In this document: in pieces, positions 33,300-40,044 of the stretch
Position numbering within the stretch: position 1 is the first letter of the stretch
How the letters are laid out: each line of letters starts with the position of its first letter
Assembly (NCBI GenBank): GCA_910588945.1
Contig: CAJUSF010000063.1
Location: forward strand, 1-40,044
Length of the DNA: 40,044 nucleotides
Reading direction: 5' to 3'
Source: an uncultured Eggerthellaceae bacterium
GTDB taxonomy: Bacteria; Actinomycetota; Coriobacteriia; Coriobacteriales; Eggerthellaceae
Translations under genes and position numbers: made by a program
The notes under the pieces: model-generated
The model's database searches: none
The model's input: the letters and a program-made list of their open reading frames with translations, nothing else
Told to the model about the DNA's origin: nothing

Positions 33300-34403
33300 C
33301 TAGCCGTTGAGCTCGTTGAGCCAATCGATCAGTGGACAGCAAGCGCGAACGGTCTCCTCGGTAACATCAGGATAGTTCTTGGCAGCAGCCTTGGTGATCG
33401 AAGTGATCATGGTGTCCGACATGGTGGTTTTCCAGTCTGCAACCTTAAATGCAGCAACAACGGTTTCGCGATCAGCGCCCATTGACTCTGCGCAGGCATC
33501 GATCGCAGCATCGGTATTCGCCTCATCGGACAGATAATCGGTGGTTGCTTTCAGTCCCTCGATAAATGCTTTGATGGAATCTTCCTTCTCCGCGAAGATC
33601 TCCTTTGTGGTGATATAGCAGGCAACGTCATAGGAGTTGGTATCAGCGTTCGAGCCCACGCGATATGCTCCCTCTACACTGGCGATCGCTGTGTCGGGGT
33701 AGGGCTGGCTTGCAGCCATCATGTCGATGTCGGTGCCAGTCGCCAAAACGGTCGGCAGCGTGTTTGCCTTCACGTCGACCAATGTGACAGTCCCATCGCC
33801 TTCCGCGCCGAATTCATTGACGGAAATATCCATCTTCTTCAGCCATGAGCGCAGTGCTGACTCGGTAGTAGCACCCTGCTGAACTCCCAGACGAATGGGA
33901 TGCTGAAGAGCCACGGCGGCAGCTTCGAAGCTGACCTTGACATCAGCTTCGTTCTTGGCATCTTTGTCATAGGCGACAATCTGCATATCGCCGGTCATTG
34001 CCGGACCAGCAACAATGATCTGGGAATCTGTGTTGCAGTTGGTGCCGCATAAAACGACAATGTCTTCACCATGCTGACCGATGGCGTTTGCAACGGGGCC
34101 TTGGCCAGTGGCGGCGATGTCTGCCGAACCTGCAAGCAGCGCCTCAACCGATTGCTGGCCTGATCCACTGACTGGCTGCAGCTCGATATCTACGCCGCAG
34201 TCTTTGAAGAAGCCCTGATTATCGGCGGTGATAACGGTCTCGTAACCCGCCTTGTTGAGGTAGGCAAGTGACAGAGGAGCAAGATCTTTGGCACCCTCAT
34301 CGGCCGAACTTGACGATGCAGGCGACGAGCATCCGGCGAGCAGCGCCGCTCCGAGTGCGCCGGCAGCACAGAGTGCCAGCGCCTTTTTCATGATGTCCTT
34401 CAT
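33300..34403 (-). CDS. ABC transporter substrate-binding lipoprotein (SsuA/TauA/NMT1-like)
   Basis: The periplasmic-type binding protein that captures substrate outside the membrane. Residues 1-24 are a lipoprotein signal with lipobox LLAGC (Cys near 25), then a Ser/Ala linker. The NMT1/OpuAC-like fold shows LSLAYLNKAGYETVITADNQ, GFFKDCGVDIELQPVSGSGQ and LLAGSADIAATGQGPVANAI. Start ATG 34403 is used; ATG 34391 is nearly as good. In 367 residues it fits sulfonate, taurine, nitrate, thiamine-precursor or related ligands. The ligand cannot be fixed from sequence. It is the last gene of a permease, ATPase, binding protein operon. Confidence 0.9.
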   Translation of the reverse strand: MKDIMKKALALCAAGALGAALLAGCSSPASSSSADEGAKDLAPLSLAYLNKAGYETVITADNQGFFKDCGVDIELQPVSGSGQQSVEALLAGSADIAATGQGPVANAIGQHGEDIVVLCGTNCNTDSQIIVAGPAMTGDMQIVAYDKDAKNEADVKVSFEAAAVALQHPIRLGVQQGATTESALRSWLKKMDISVNEFGAEGDGTVTLVDVKANTLPTVLATGTDIDMMAASQPYPDTAIASVEGAYRVGSNADTNSYDVACYITTKEIFAEKEDSIKAFIEGLKATTDYLSDEANTDAAIDACAESMGADRETVVAAFKVADWKTTMSDTMITSITKAAAKNYPDVTEETVRACCPLIDWLNELNG

Positions 34404-34465
34404 ACGCTACTTCATTCCTTTCCGTGTTTTGTCGCGACAATGCACGACATGTTCCGTCTAAATCT

Positions 34466-35230
34466 CTATGAGAGCTCCGGCGTATCCATGGCTTGCCGAA
34501 TCTCGTCACGAAGCGCGCGAGCTTCGTGATTGTCCATGTCGCGTGCCATTTCATCCGACAGGCACCATTGCCTGATAATGCGTCCCGGGCTAGCCGAGAA
34601 CAGCACGATTCGGGATGAGATGGCGATAGCCTCCGTAATAGAGTGCGTCACGAAGACGATAGTTTTGTGGTTGTCGCGCCACAGATTGCGAATAGCATCG
34701 TCAAGAGCGATGCGCGTTTGCTCATCGAGAGCCGAGAATGGTTCGTCCATCAGCATGACATCCGAGTCCATGGCCAGAAGCCGCGCGATCGCAACACGCT
34801 GTTTCATGCCGCCTGATAGCAGGTTCGGACGTCGGTCGGCGTAATCAGTCATGCCCACGCGAGCAAGCGCCTCGTCGGCGCGAATGCGCTCCTCGGTTTT
34901 GGAAAGCCCTTTGCCTTTCAGGGCGTAGATGATGTTATCGCGTACATTAAGCCACGGAAAAAGGCTGTATTCTTGAAAGACAACACCGCGCTCGGGGCCG
35001 GGTTTGGTGATCGGGGCGCCCTTAAAGCATACGGTGCCGCTCGTGGGAGTATCGAAACCGGCCATAAGGCCGAGCGAAACGGTCTTCCCGCAACCGGATG
35101 GACCGAGCAGGCTTACGAATTCACCCTCTTCGATGGAAAGATCGACCTCGTTGAGCGCGATCGACACTTCGGTGCAGTTGCGGTTGGCGAAAAATGCCTT
35201 GGTGACGTGGTTGAACTCGATCAGTGCCAT
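34466..35230 (-). CDS. ABC transporter ATP-binding protein (SsuB/TauB/NrtD-like)
   Basis: The 254-residue ATPase that drives the neighbouring permease. It shows Walker A GPSGCGKT, Q-loop VFQEYSLFPWLNV, signature LSGGMKQRVAIARLL, Walker B DVMLMDEPFSALDEQTR and the H-loop FVTHSITEA. Subfamily features match sulfonate/taurine/nitrate importers. The ATG at 35230 directly follows the permease stop, with GAGGAGG in the permease 3' end as ribosome site, so the two are translationally coupled. Confidence 0.95.
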   Translation of the reverse strand: MALIEFNHVTKAFFANRNCTEVSIALNEVDLSIEEGEFVSLLGPSGCGKTVSLGLMAGFDTPTSGTVCFKGAPITKPGPERGVVFQEYSLFPWLNVRDNIIYALKGKGLSKTEERIRADEALARVGMTDYADRRPNLLSGGMKQRVAIARLLAMDSDVMLMDEPFSALDEQTRIALDDAIRNLWRDNHKTIVFVTHSITEAIAISSRIVLFSASPGRIIRQWCLSDEMARDMDNHEARALRDEIRQAMDTPELS

Positions 35231-36046
35231 CTATGCCTCCTCAAGCCCGAGGTGGCGGCGCACAGAATGCTCGATCGGTGCCAGAATGAGCCGGTCGATT
35301 GCAAGTCCGATCAGGCAGATCGCCGCAATGCAGGCGAACGCGCCGACATAATCAAGCAGGTCGCGAGTGAGCTCGATCGCGTATCCGATGCCGATACCTG
35401 TTCCCACCACCATTTCCGCCGCGATAAGAACGCGAAGGGCGCTTGACATACCGAGACGCAGCGAGCTGATGATCGTCACCGATGCTTGCGGAATGAGAAC
35501 GGTGGAAAAGATCCGCAGTTTCGAGGCGCCCATCATCTGCGCAGCCGATACCAATACAGGTGGCACCATGCGGATGGCGCTTGCCACGCCGGCGGCGATC
35601 ACCATGGATGAGACCGCGAAGATGATGAAAATGGCGGCTTCGTTGCCAAGTCCGAAAACGAGGATGGCGATCGGAAGCCATGCCAGACCGGGGATCATCT
35701 GAAAAACGGAGACGGGAACCATTCCGATCGAATAGCGCCGGGATGCCGATCCGATGATGCAGCCCAATCCGATCCCGATGAGAAACGACAGCGCGAATGC
35801 AGCGAGCAGCCGTCCAAGCGAAGCCCCTATGTGCTCATAGATGCTCTTTCCGTAGAGCGAGCGGCCCTCAAAGAGATATTCACCCAGCCGTTGAAACGTC
35901 TCGAAAGGGGTGGGAAAGCTCATTGTCGCGGAGCCTGTCGCGTTGAACCACGCGGCGCATCCCCACCAGATGGCGAAGACGATGGCGATGCCGATGACTA
36001 CATAGATGGTGGAGCGCATCGCTTTGCGCCATCGCTGCGAGCGCAC
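35231..36046 (-). CDS. ABC transporter permease (SsuC/TauC-like)
   Basis: The membrane channel of the same importer. The start is uncertain: GTG 36046 (271 residues) or ATG 36019 leaves a short basic lead before the first helix STIYVVIGIAIVFAIWWGCA. The much longer frame to 36307 crosses the intergenic operator and is rejected. Further features are IGASLGRLLAAFALSFLIGI, the EAA-like coupling segment QMMGASKLRIFSTVLIPQA, and about six helices, as in the BPD_transp_1 family. The downstream ATPase starts at the base after the stop. Confidence 0.92.
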   Translation of the reverse strand: MRSQRWRKAMRSTIYVVIGIAIVFAIWWGCAAWFNATGSATMSFPTPFETFQRLGEYLFEGRSLYGKSIYEHIGASLGRLLAAFALSFLIGIGLGCIIGSASRRYSIGMVPVSVFQMIPGLAWLPIAILVFGLGNEAAIFIIFAVSSMVIAAGVASAIRMVPPVLVSAAQMMGASKLRIFSTVLIPQASVTIISSLRLGMSSALRVLIAAEMVVGTGIGIGYAIELTRDLLDYVGAFACIAAICLIGLAIDRLILAPIEHSVRRHLGLEEA

Positions 36047-36184
36047 ATTGATGCGACCGCGCGAGAGGTCTTCCCCTTTCAGGAGTTCAGCAAGAGCCTT
36101 ATTATGTGACGAGGGCTTCAACGTGTATGTGCTCGCTGGTTTCTTTGTTTTCGACGGCGGTAAATTCGCTATTTGTATGTGTAT

Positions 36185-36215
36185 AACATATAGTGGATTA
36201 AGTCTACTATATGTT
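36185..36215. promoter_or_regulatory. Operator-like inverted repeat between ABC operon and DUF1847 gene
   Basis: AACATATAGT (36185-36194) and ACTATATGTT (36206-36215) are perfect complements, extended to 12 of 13 bases, around an 11-base spacer. The AT-rich arms overlap likely -10 elements (TATAAC, TATAGT). The site lies between two divergent units and could regulate both. No regulator gene is adjacent, so the binding protein is unknown. Confidence 0.55.
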
Positions 36216-36240
36216 CGATCTGATTTGAAGGGGGAACTTG

Positions 36241-36906
36241 ATGACTTTGGAGGAGCGTAGCTGCATCGATTGTCAGGTGCAGGCGTGTGCCACTGGAAAA
36301 GGTTCATTTCCTAACTTCTGCCCGACGGAGGCGCTGAGCGCCGAGGCGGTCGAGGCCAGTGCTGAGAGGTATGAGCAGGACCCGTTCGCAATCAAAGTGA
36401 TGCAGGTCGCCTCGGCGGTGAGCGTCGATGCATTTGCCGAGCGCTGGTGTCGCGTGGAGGAGAGCCTGGCATTTTTCAAGCATATGGGATGGAAGAGGAT
36501 TGGCATCGCCTCATGTGCGGGGCTGAAGGAAGAGGCGGGCATCTTTGCGAAGATTTTGCGCGCAAAGGGCTTTGAGCCTTATGGGGTCTGCTGCAAGGTG
36601 GCCTCCATTCCGAAGAGTCGCTTTGATGCGCCCGAGAACTGCTGTGATTTCGGAGCAGTTTCGTGCAATCCGATAATGCAGGCGCAGTTACTTGAAGAGG
36701 CCAACACCGAAGCGAACGTGGTGATCGGTCTTTGCGTGGGGCACGACATGCTGTTTGGTGCATACTCTGCCGCGCCGGTGACCACGCTTGTCGTGAAGGA
36801 TCGTGCGCTGTTTCACAACAGCGTTGGAGGGCTGTATGCGGCTCGGGGTTCGTCGTTTTACGGCAGCCTGCTTAAAGAGGAACGCGATCGGGAGTGCTGC
36901 AAGTAG
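36241..36906 (+). CDS. DUF1847 cysteine-rich (putative metal-binding) protein
   Basis: A 221-residue soluble protein. ATG 36241 is preferred over TTG 36238; GGGGGAA lies upstream. It contains CIDCQVQAC and FCPTEAL near the N-terminus, SCAGLKEEA, VCCKV, ENCCDFGAVSCNPI, GLCVGHDMLF and a C-terminal ECCK: about 14 cysteines placed in conserved DUF1847 positions. The family is annotated as metal binding and is found in strict anaerobes. It probably carries iron-sulfur or zinc. It is divergent from the sulfonate/nitrate-type transporter, hinting at shared regulation, but a functional link is inferred only. Confidence 0.88.
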   Translation: MTLEERSCIDCQVQACATGKGSFPNFCPTEALSAEAVEASAERYEQDPFAIKVMQVASAVSVDAFAERWCRVEESLAFFKHMGWKRIGIASCAGLKEEAGIFAKILRAKGFEPYGVCCKVASIPKSRFDAPENCCDFGAVSCNPIMQAQLLEEANTEANVVIGLCVGHDMLFGAYSAAPVTTLVVKDRALFHNSVGGLYAARGSSFYGSLLKEERDRECCK

Positions 36907-36980
36907 GCGAAGGTCGTTGCGAGCAGGTGACGACTGCCAGATGAGGCCTGTCGCGGGTGGCTTTGCCGATAGGCATGCTT

Positions 36981-36986
36981 TATAAT
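36981..36986 (+). promoter_or_regulatory. Possible -10 box of the CmpB-like gene
   Basis: A perfect TATAAT, 50 bases before ATG 37036 and downstream of the DUF1847 stop. No convincing -35 is seen at the right distance. Confidence 0.35.
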
Positions 36987-37035
36987 AGCCCGCATTTGAG
37001 CTCGTAACGGGATCGGTAATAAAGGAAACGCTATT

Positions 37036-37998
37036 ATGCTCTTCTCCATTCTCAGTCTTGTTCTGACCGTTTTGTTCGTAGTGTTCATCTTTTGGTGCAT
37101 TAGCTCGTTTTGGGCGTGGCTCGGTCGCGGGAAGCGCCTGAAGGGCATGTGCGATCAGGATCTGGTGTCAGAAGATGTGAAAGAAACCATGGCCCGGCTT
37201 GAAGCGTTGAAAGCCGCGCAAAAGCTTGAGAAGGGCCAGCAAGGGCCAGTCATACATCTGAATCGCAAGCAGATTCGCGAGATTCGTAAAGCCGAAGGCA
37301 AGATTCGTAAAGACTTCCTCGATCATCTCAAAATCGGGTGGTATCAGATCGTTATGATCTTCTTTGTGGGCTCAGTGCTCGGGCTTATTCTCGAGGAAGT
37401 CTGGATGTTCATCACCATGGGCATAACCGAAAGCCGGGTCGGCTTGGTGTGGGGCCCGTTCAGTCCGCTTTACGGGGTCGGCGCCGTGCTTCTTACGGTG
37501 GTGACCTTTCAGCTTCGCAAAGCGCATGCAGGCGGATTCGTGGTGTTTCTTGTTTCTATGCTGGTGGGTGGCCTGCTTGAGCAGATCACCGGCTGGGGAA
37601 TGGAGACGTTCATGGGCGCGGTGTCGTGGGACTACATCGCCGGCGGTGTGCCGGGTGCGATCACGAAATGGGTTGCGGTGCCGTTTCTGTTCTTCTGGGG
37701 GCTGCTTGGCTATATATGGTACAAATTTGTGATGCCGAACCTGCTGTGGGCGCTCGGTCGCCCGACAACGAAGCGCAAAGCGGTGTTCGTGACGTTGCTG
37801 TCAATCTATCTGATTCTCGACATCTTTATGACGATCATGTGCTTTGACCGCCGCGCCGAACGCGATGCGGGGATCCCGCCGGCAAATGCGTTCGAGCAAT
37901 GGGTGGACGAGAATTTCAGCAATGCATTCATGTCGGAGCGTTTCCAGAATATGGTGATAGACAGCACGGGCGATGCCTACGAAAACCTGACGAGCTAA
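37036..37998 (+). CDS. Putative ABC-transporter permease, CmpB-type (PF06541-like)
   Basis: A 320-residue membrane protein from ATG 37036, with AAAGGAAA upstream. One N-terminal helix (5-30) is followed by a basic coiled-coil-like stretch (about 45-100, many Lys/Arg/Glu). The PF06541-like membrane core begins at about 105, with EEVWMFITMGITESRVGLVW, GPFSPLYGVGAVLL and MLVGGLLEQITGWGMETFMG. The GPFxPxYGxGA motif is the family mark. The C-terminal 50 residues are soluble. The annotation 'ABC permease' is by family name only, as no ATPase is nearby. Confidence 0.85.
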   Translation: MLFSILSLVLTVLFVVFIFWCISSFWAWLGRGKRLKGMCDQDLVSEDVKETMARLEALKAAQKLEKGQQGPVIHLNRKQIREIRKAEGKIRKDFLDHLKIGWYQIVMIFFVGSVLGLILEEVWMFITMGITESRVGLVWGPFSPLYGVGAVLLTVVTFQLRKAHAGGFVVFLVSMLVGGLLEQITGWGMETFMGAVSWDYIAGGVPGAITKWVAVPFLFFWGLLGYIWYKFVMPNLLWALGRPTTKRKAVFVTLLSIYLILDIFMTIMCFDRRAERDAGIPPANAFEQWVDENFSNAFMSERFQNMVIDSTGDAYENLTS

Positions 37999-38355
37999 CG
38001 CGACTGGGTTAAGGTGGTATAGGGACGGTTCTCTGTGCTATCTTGTGCTGTCTCTGAGTCAATATGAGTTAAGGGAACCGTCTCCTGCGATCAAGGCATG
38101 GGCAATTGGTTCGCTCAAGACAAATGATGACGTTATCCCCGTCCTTCGCTGCTCATCCAAGAATGCCAGCGTGAGGAATCCTAGCCGTAGACGGTTTGAC
38201 AGGCAGCAAACGCTTCCGTATACTTGGCGAACTTTGGAATCTATCGAAGTGGGTGTTTTGATGGCCGGGAGGTTTGTAATCTAATAGCTTGGCAGTGAAG
38301 CCGTGGTGATGGGGCATAACGTCTTGTTGCATCGCCTCTTCGCGTTCTGCACAGT
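37999..38355. other. Gene-free stretch with dispersed repeats
   Basis: No credible gene is seen. GGGACGGTTC (38022-38031) pairs with GAACCGTCTC (38075-38084) in a 64-bp hairpin that may terminate the preceding gene. A single GATGACGTTATCCCCGTCC (38126-38144) is the exact complement of repeats at 28324 and 30789. The rest looks ordinary until the leader hairpins of the MFS gene begin. Confidence 0.6.
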
Positions 38356-38432
38356 GAGGCACGACGCCTCGGCACCGCTTCGCCTTCCGCAACTTCTCGT
38401 TGCGATGCCTTTTGCCACCTGAAGTTGGTGGC
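38356..38432 (+). promoter_or_regulatory. Structured leader with three stem-loops upstream of MFS gene
   Basis: Three compact hairpins follow one another: GAGGC-ACGAC-GCCTC (38356-38370), CGCAAC-TTCTC-GTTGCG (38388-38404) and GCCACC-TGAAGTT-GGTGGC (38414-38432). GCATCGC at 38329 can also pair with GCGATGC at 38402, which would compete with the second hairpin. The MFS ribosome site is 70 bases further on. I do not recognise a known riboswitch class. No T-run follows, so attenuation of transcription is not obvious. Confidence 0.45.
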
Positions 38433-38514
38433 GCAACCTCTTCCGCAACCCTATGCTGAGCTCTGCTCGGACCGTTCCGGTGCGCTCAGTGCTATCTTTG
38501 ATAAGGAGATTCCT

Positions 38515-39840
38515 ATGACTGAACGTTTCCCGCATTCTCTCGAGATTACTGGCGATACTGCCTCCGATGTCGGTGCGACCGAGGCTGTCGCCCCTAGCAA
38601 TACCGTGCCCCTGAGTGCAGCCGGCCTGCCGCTGTCGAGAAACTGGTTGGCCATCATCGCGTTCATCTGGATCGGCCAGGCAGTATCTATGATTACTAGC
38701 TATGCCGCCGGTTACGCGGTGGTGTGGTACGTTACTGAAAGCACCGGCAGCGCGCTTATTCTTGCCATCATGAACATCTGTGTAATGCTACCCATCGGGC
38801 TCATGTCGCCCTTCGGAGGCATCGTGGCCGACAAGCACAACCGCAAGACCATCATGATCATCGCTGACGGAGCCGTGGGCGTGATTTCGTTGGCAGCAGC
38901 GCTGCTCATTCTGGCCGGCGACGTGTCCATCCCGCTGCTTTTGGTAGTGTGCATGGGCCGCGCCGTAGGGCAAGCCTTCCACGGGCCCGCCATGATGGCT
39001 GCCATGCCTATGCTTGTGCCTGACAAGCACCTGCTGCGTATCAACACCCTTGATCAGCTGCTGGCCTCGGTGGCCTCCATCGGGGCGCCGGCATTCGGAA
39101 TCTTCCTGTACACCACCCTCGGGTTCTCCTCGGTGATGTTTCTCGATTTCGCCGGTGCCTGCGTGGCCATCGGCGGCCTTGCCCTAGCGAAGATTCCTAC
39201 GGTGGTGGATGCCACGGCCATCAAGCAACACGTGCTGGCGAACCTGCGCGACGGCTGGCGGGCCATCGCGCAGACCCGCGGCCTAGTGCTGCTTATCGGT
39301 GGCGTGACCGCAGGGATGATGATCTTCGGGCCGATGTCGGCGGTATTCCCGCTCATGACCTACGACCACTTCGGCGGCGACGGTTATATGGCATCGCTTG
39401 CCGAGGCGGCCTTTGGCGTAGGGATGCTCGTGGGTTCGGGCATCCTCATGGCCTGGGGCGGTGGCAAGCGCCTAGCCGGGCTCATCGCTGTGGCCTGCGT
39501 GATCGTGGGAATTGCAACCGCCGCCTGCGGCCTGCTGCCTTCTGATGGCTTCCCCGCCTTCTTGGTCCTAGTCGCGGTCATGGCTCTGGCTTGTGCTTGG
39601 TTCAACGGCCCTACCATGACGCTAACCCAGCGGCATGTGGATGACGAGAAGATGGGGCGTGCCATGGGCCTGCTCACGGCCACCATAGGTCTAGCAGCCC
39701 CCATCGGCGTGGCCATCGGCGGTGTGTTGGCTGAATGGATTGGCATCGCGCCGTTCTTCCTCGTAGACGGCCTGGCGTGCCTAGCTCTGGGCTTGGTCAT
39801 GTATCTGCCACGCTCGGTGCGGGCGCTCGACGAAGCTTAA
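38515..39840 (+). CDS. MFS efflux transporter
   Basis: A 441-residue major facilitator protein. ATG 38515 follows AAGGAG by six bases; the longer frame from 38425 runs through the leader hairpins and is rejected. About twelve helices are visible. The loop 2-3 motif A appears as GLMSPFGGIVADKHNRKTIM. The best match in general form is to the MFS_3/EntS-macrolide-efflux group, so export of a drug or siderophore is plausible. GC content and codon choice (many GGC, GCC, CTG) are higher than in neighbours, consistent with transfer from a higher-GC actinomycete. The upstream hairpins may regulate it. Confidence 0.88.
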   Translation: MTERFPHSLEITGDTASDVGATEAVAPSNTVPLSAAGLPLSRNWLAIIAFIWIGQAVSMITSYAAGYAVVWYVTESTGSALILAIMNICVMLPIGLMSPFGGIVADKHNRKTIMIIADGAVGVISLAAALLILAGDVSIPLLLVVCMGRAVGQAFHGPAMMAAMPMLVPDKHLLRINTLDQLLASVASIGAPAFGIFLYTTLGFSSVMFLDFAGACVAIGGLALAKIPTVVDATAIKQHVLANLRDGWRAIAQTRGLVLLIGGVTAGMMIFGPMSAVFPLMTYDHFGGDGYMASLAEAAFGVGMLVGSGILMAWGGGKRLAGLIAVACVIVGIATAACGLLPSDGFPAFLVLVAVMALACAWFNGPTMTLTQRHVDDEKMGRAMGLLTATIGLAAPIGVAIGGVLAEWIGIAPFFLVDGLACLALGLVMYLPRSVRALDEA

Positions 39841-39956
39841 GTCCCCAGGCGTGTCTGATGCACGCAGACGCGCTGACGTGGTTCATTGGCGGTGTGGATG
39901 ACGCGGGACGGGGCGGATTCTAGCGATCATTGCACACATTGGAAGGATGTGGTGCA

Positions 39957-40044
39957 ATGTCTAGATATTCCATAGATGATTGGACGGCGGTCAAAGAGAG
40001 GCTTCGACTGGGAGACTCGATAAGGGAATGCGCAAAAAGCACTG
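39957..40044 (+). CDS. 5' end of a helix-turn-helix protein, possibly a transposase (3' end outside window)
   Basis: ATG 39957 has GAAGGA upstream and opens a frame that runs to the window edge (29 residues). YSIDDWTAVKERLRLGDS followed by IRECAKST looks like the N-terminal helix-turn-helix of transposases such as IS30. An imperfect inverted repeat (ATTGCACACAT at 39929, ATGTGGTGCAAT at 39948) overlaps the start and could be an element end or an operator. The family assignment is tentative. Confidence 0.4.
   Translation, partial: MSRYSIDDWTAVKERLRLGDSIRECAKST

Noticed and set aside
28324..38144. Recurring GGACGGGGAT repeats considered as a CRISPR array
   Set aside because: Copies are kilobases apart, in both orientations, without regular spacers or cas genes.
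38045..38284. 79-codon frame before the MFS gene
   Set aside because: Contains the dispersed repeat and hairpin arms; no ribosome site.

Overview
The window looks like a chromosomal segment of a moderately GC-rich anaerobic actinomycete of the Coriobacteriia, most likely the Eggerthellaceae. This is inferred from gene content, not from a marker gene. The pointers are a surface protein with an LAxTG-type (class E) sorting signal, BspA-type and InlB-type repeat surface proteins, an aldo/keto reductase with a ferredoxin-like tail, a DUF1847 metal-binding protein and a CmpB-type membrane protein. No rRNA, tRNA or CRISPR array was seen.

Left part (1-6850): the 3' end of a cell-wall-anchored InlB-repeat protein, then about 670 bp of non-coding sequence rich in hairpin repeats, an unrecognised membrane protein, and a compact AT-richer EcoRII-family type II restriction-modification pair. 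The methyltransferase has an N-terminal helix-turn-helix, and a perfect palindrome resembling the operator of the related M.SsoII/M.Ecl18kI enzymes lies just upstream. The pair is bracketed by 29-bp direct copies of a dispersed repeat.

Centre (6976-20955): one tightly packed plus-strand run. It encodes a hybrid histidine kinase, a 2060-residue exported leucine-rich-repeat protein, a MoxR AAA+ ATPase, a DUF58 protein and a TgpA-like membrane transglutaminase. The first three genes are joined by ATGA overlaps and the last two overlap by 23 bp. In the transglutaminase the expected catalytic cysteine is a serine. This operon is the best candidate for an undescribed system, a surface LRR protein wired to a sensor kinase and a MoxR/DUF58/transglutaminase module. 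A ClC-type anion transporter follows.

Right part (21000-40044): small regulator-plus-target modules. These are PadR with a DUF1700 membrane protein, an aldo/keto reductase divergent from a TetR regulator, a TetR regulator divergent from a DUF5692-like membrane protein, a nitroreductase divergent from an HxlR regulator, and an aliphatic-sulfonate/taurine/nitrate-type ABC transporter divergent from DUF1847. Several of the shared intergenic regions contain clear inverted repeats that fit operators. There is also a broken DUF1648/SdpI-like gene, an ABC permease without its ATPase, an MFS exporter behind a three-hairpin leader, and the beginning of a possible transposase at the right edge. A dispersed hairpin family built around GGACGGGGAT recurs in the intergenic gaps.
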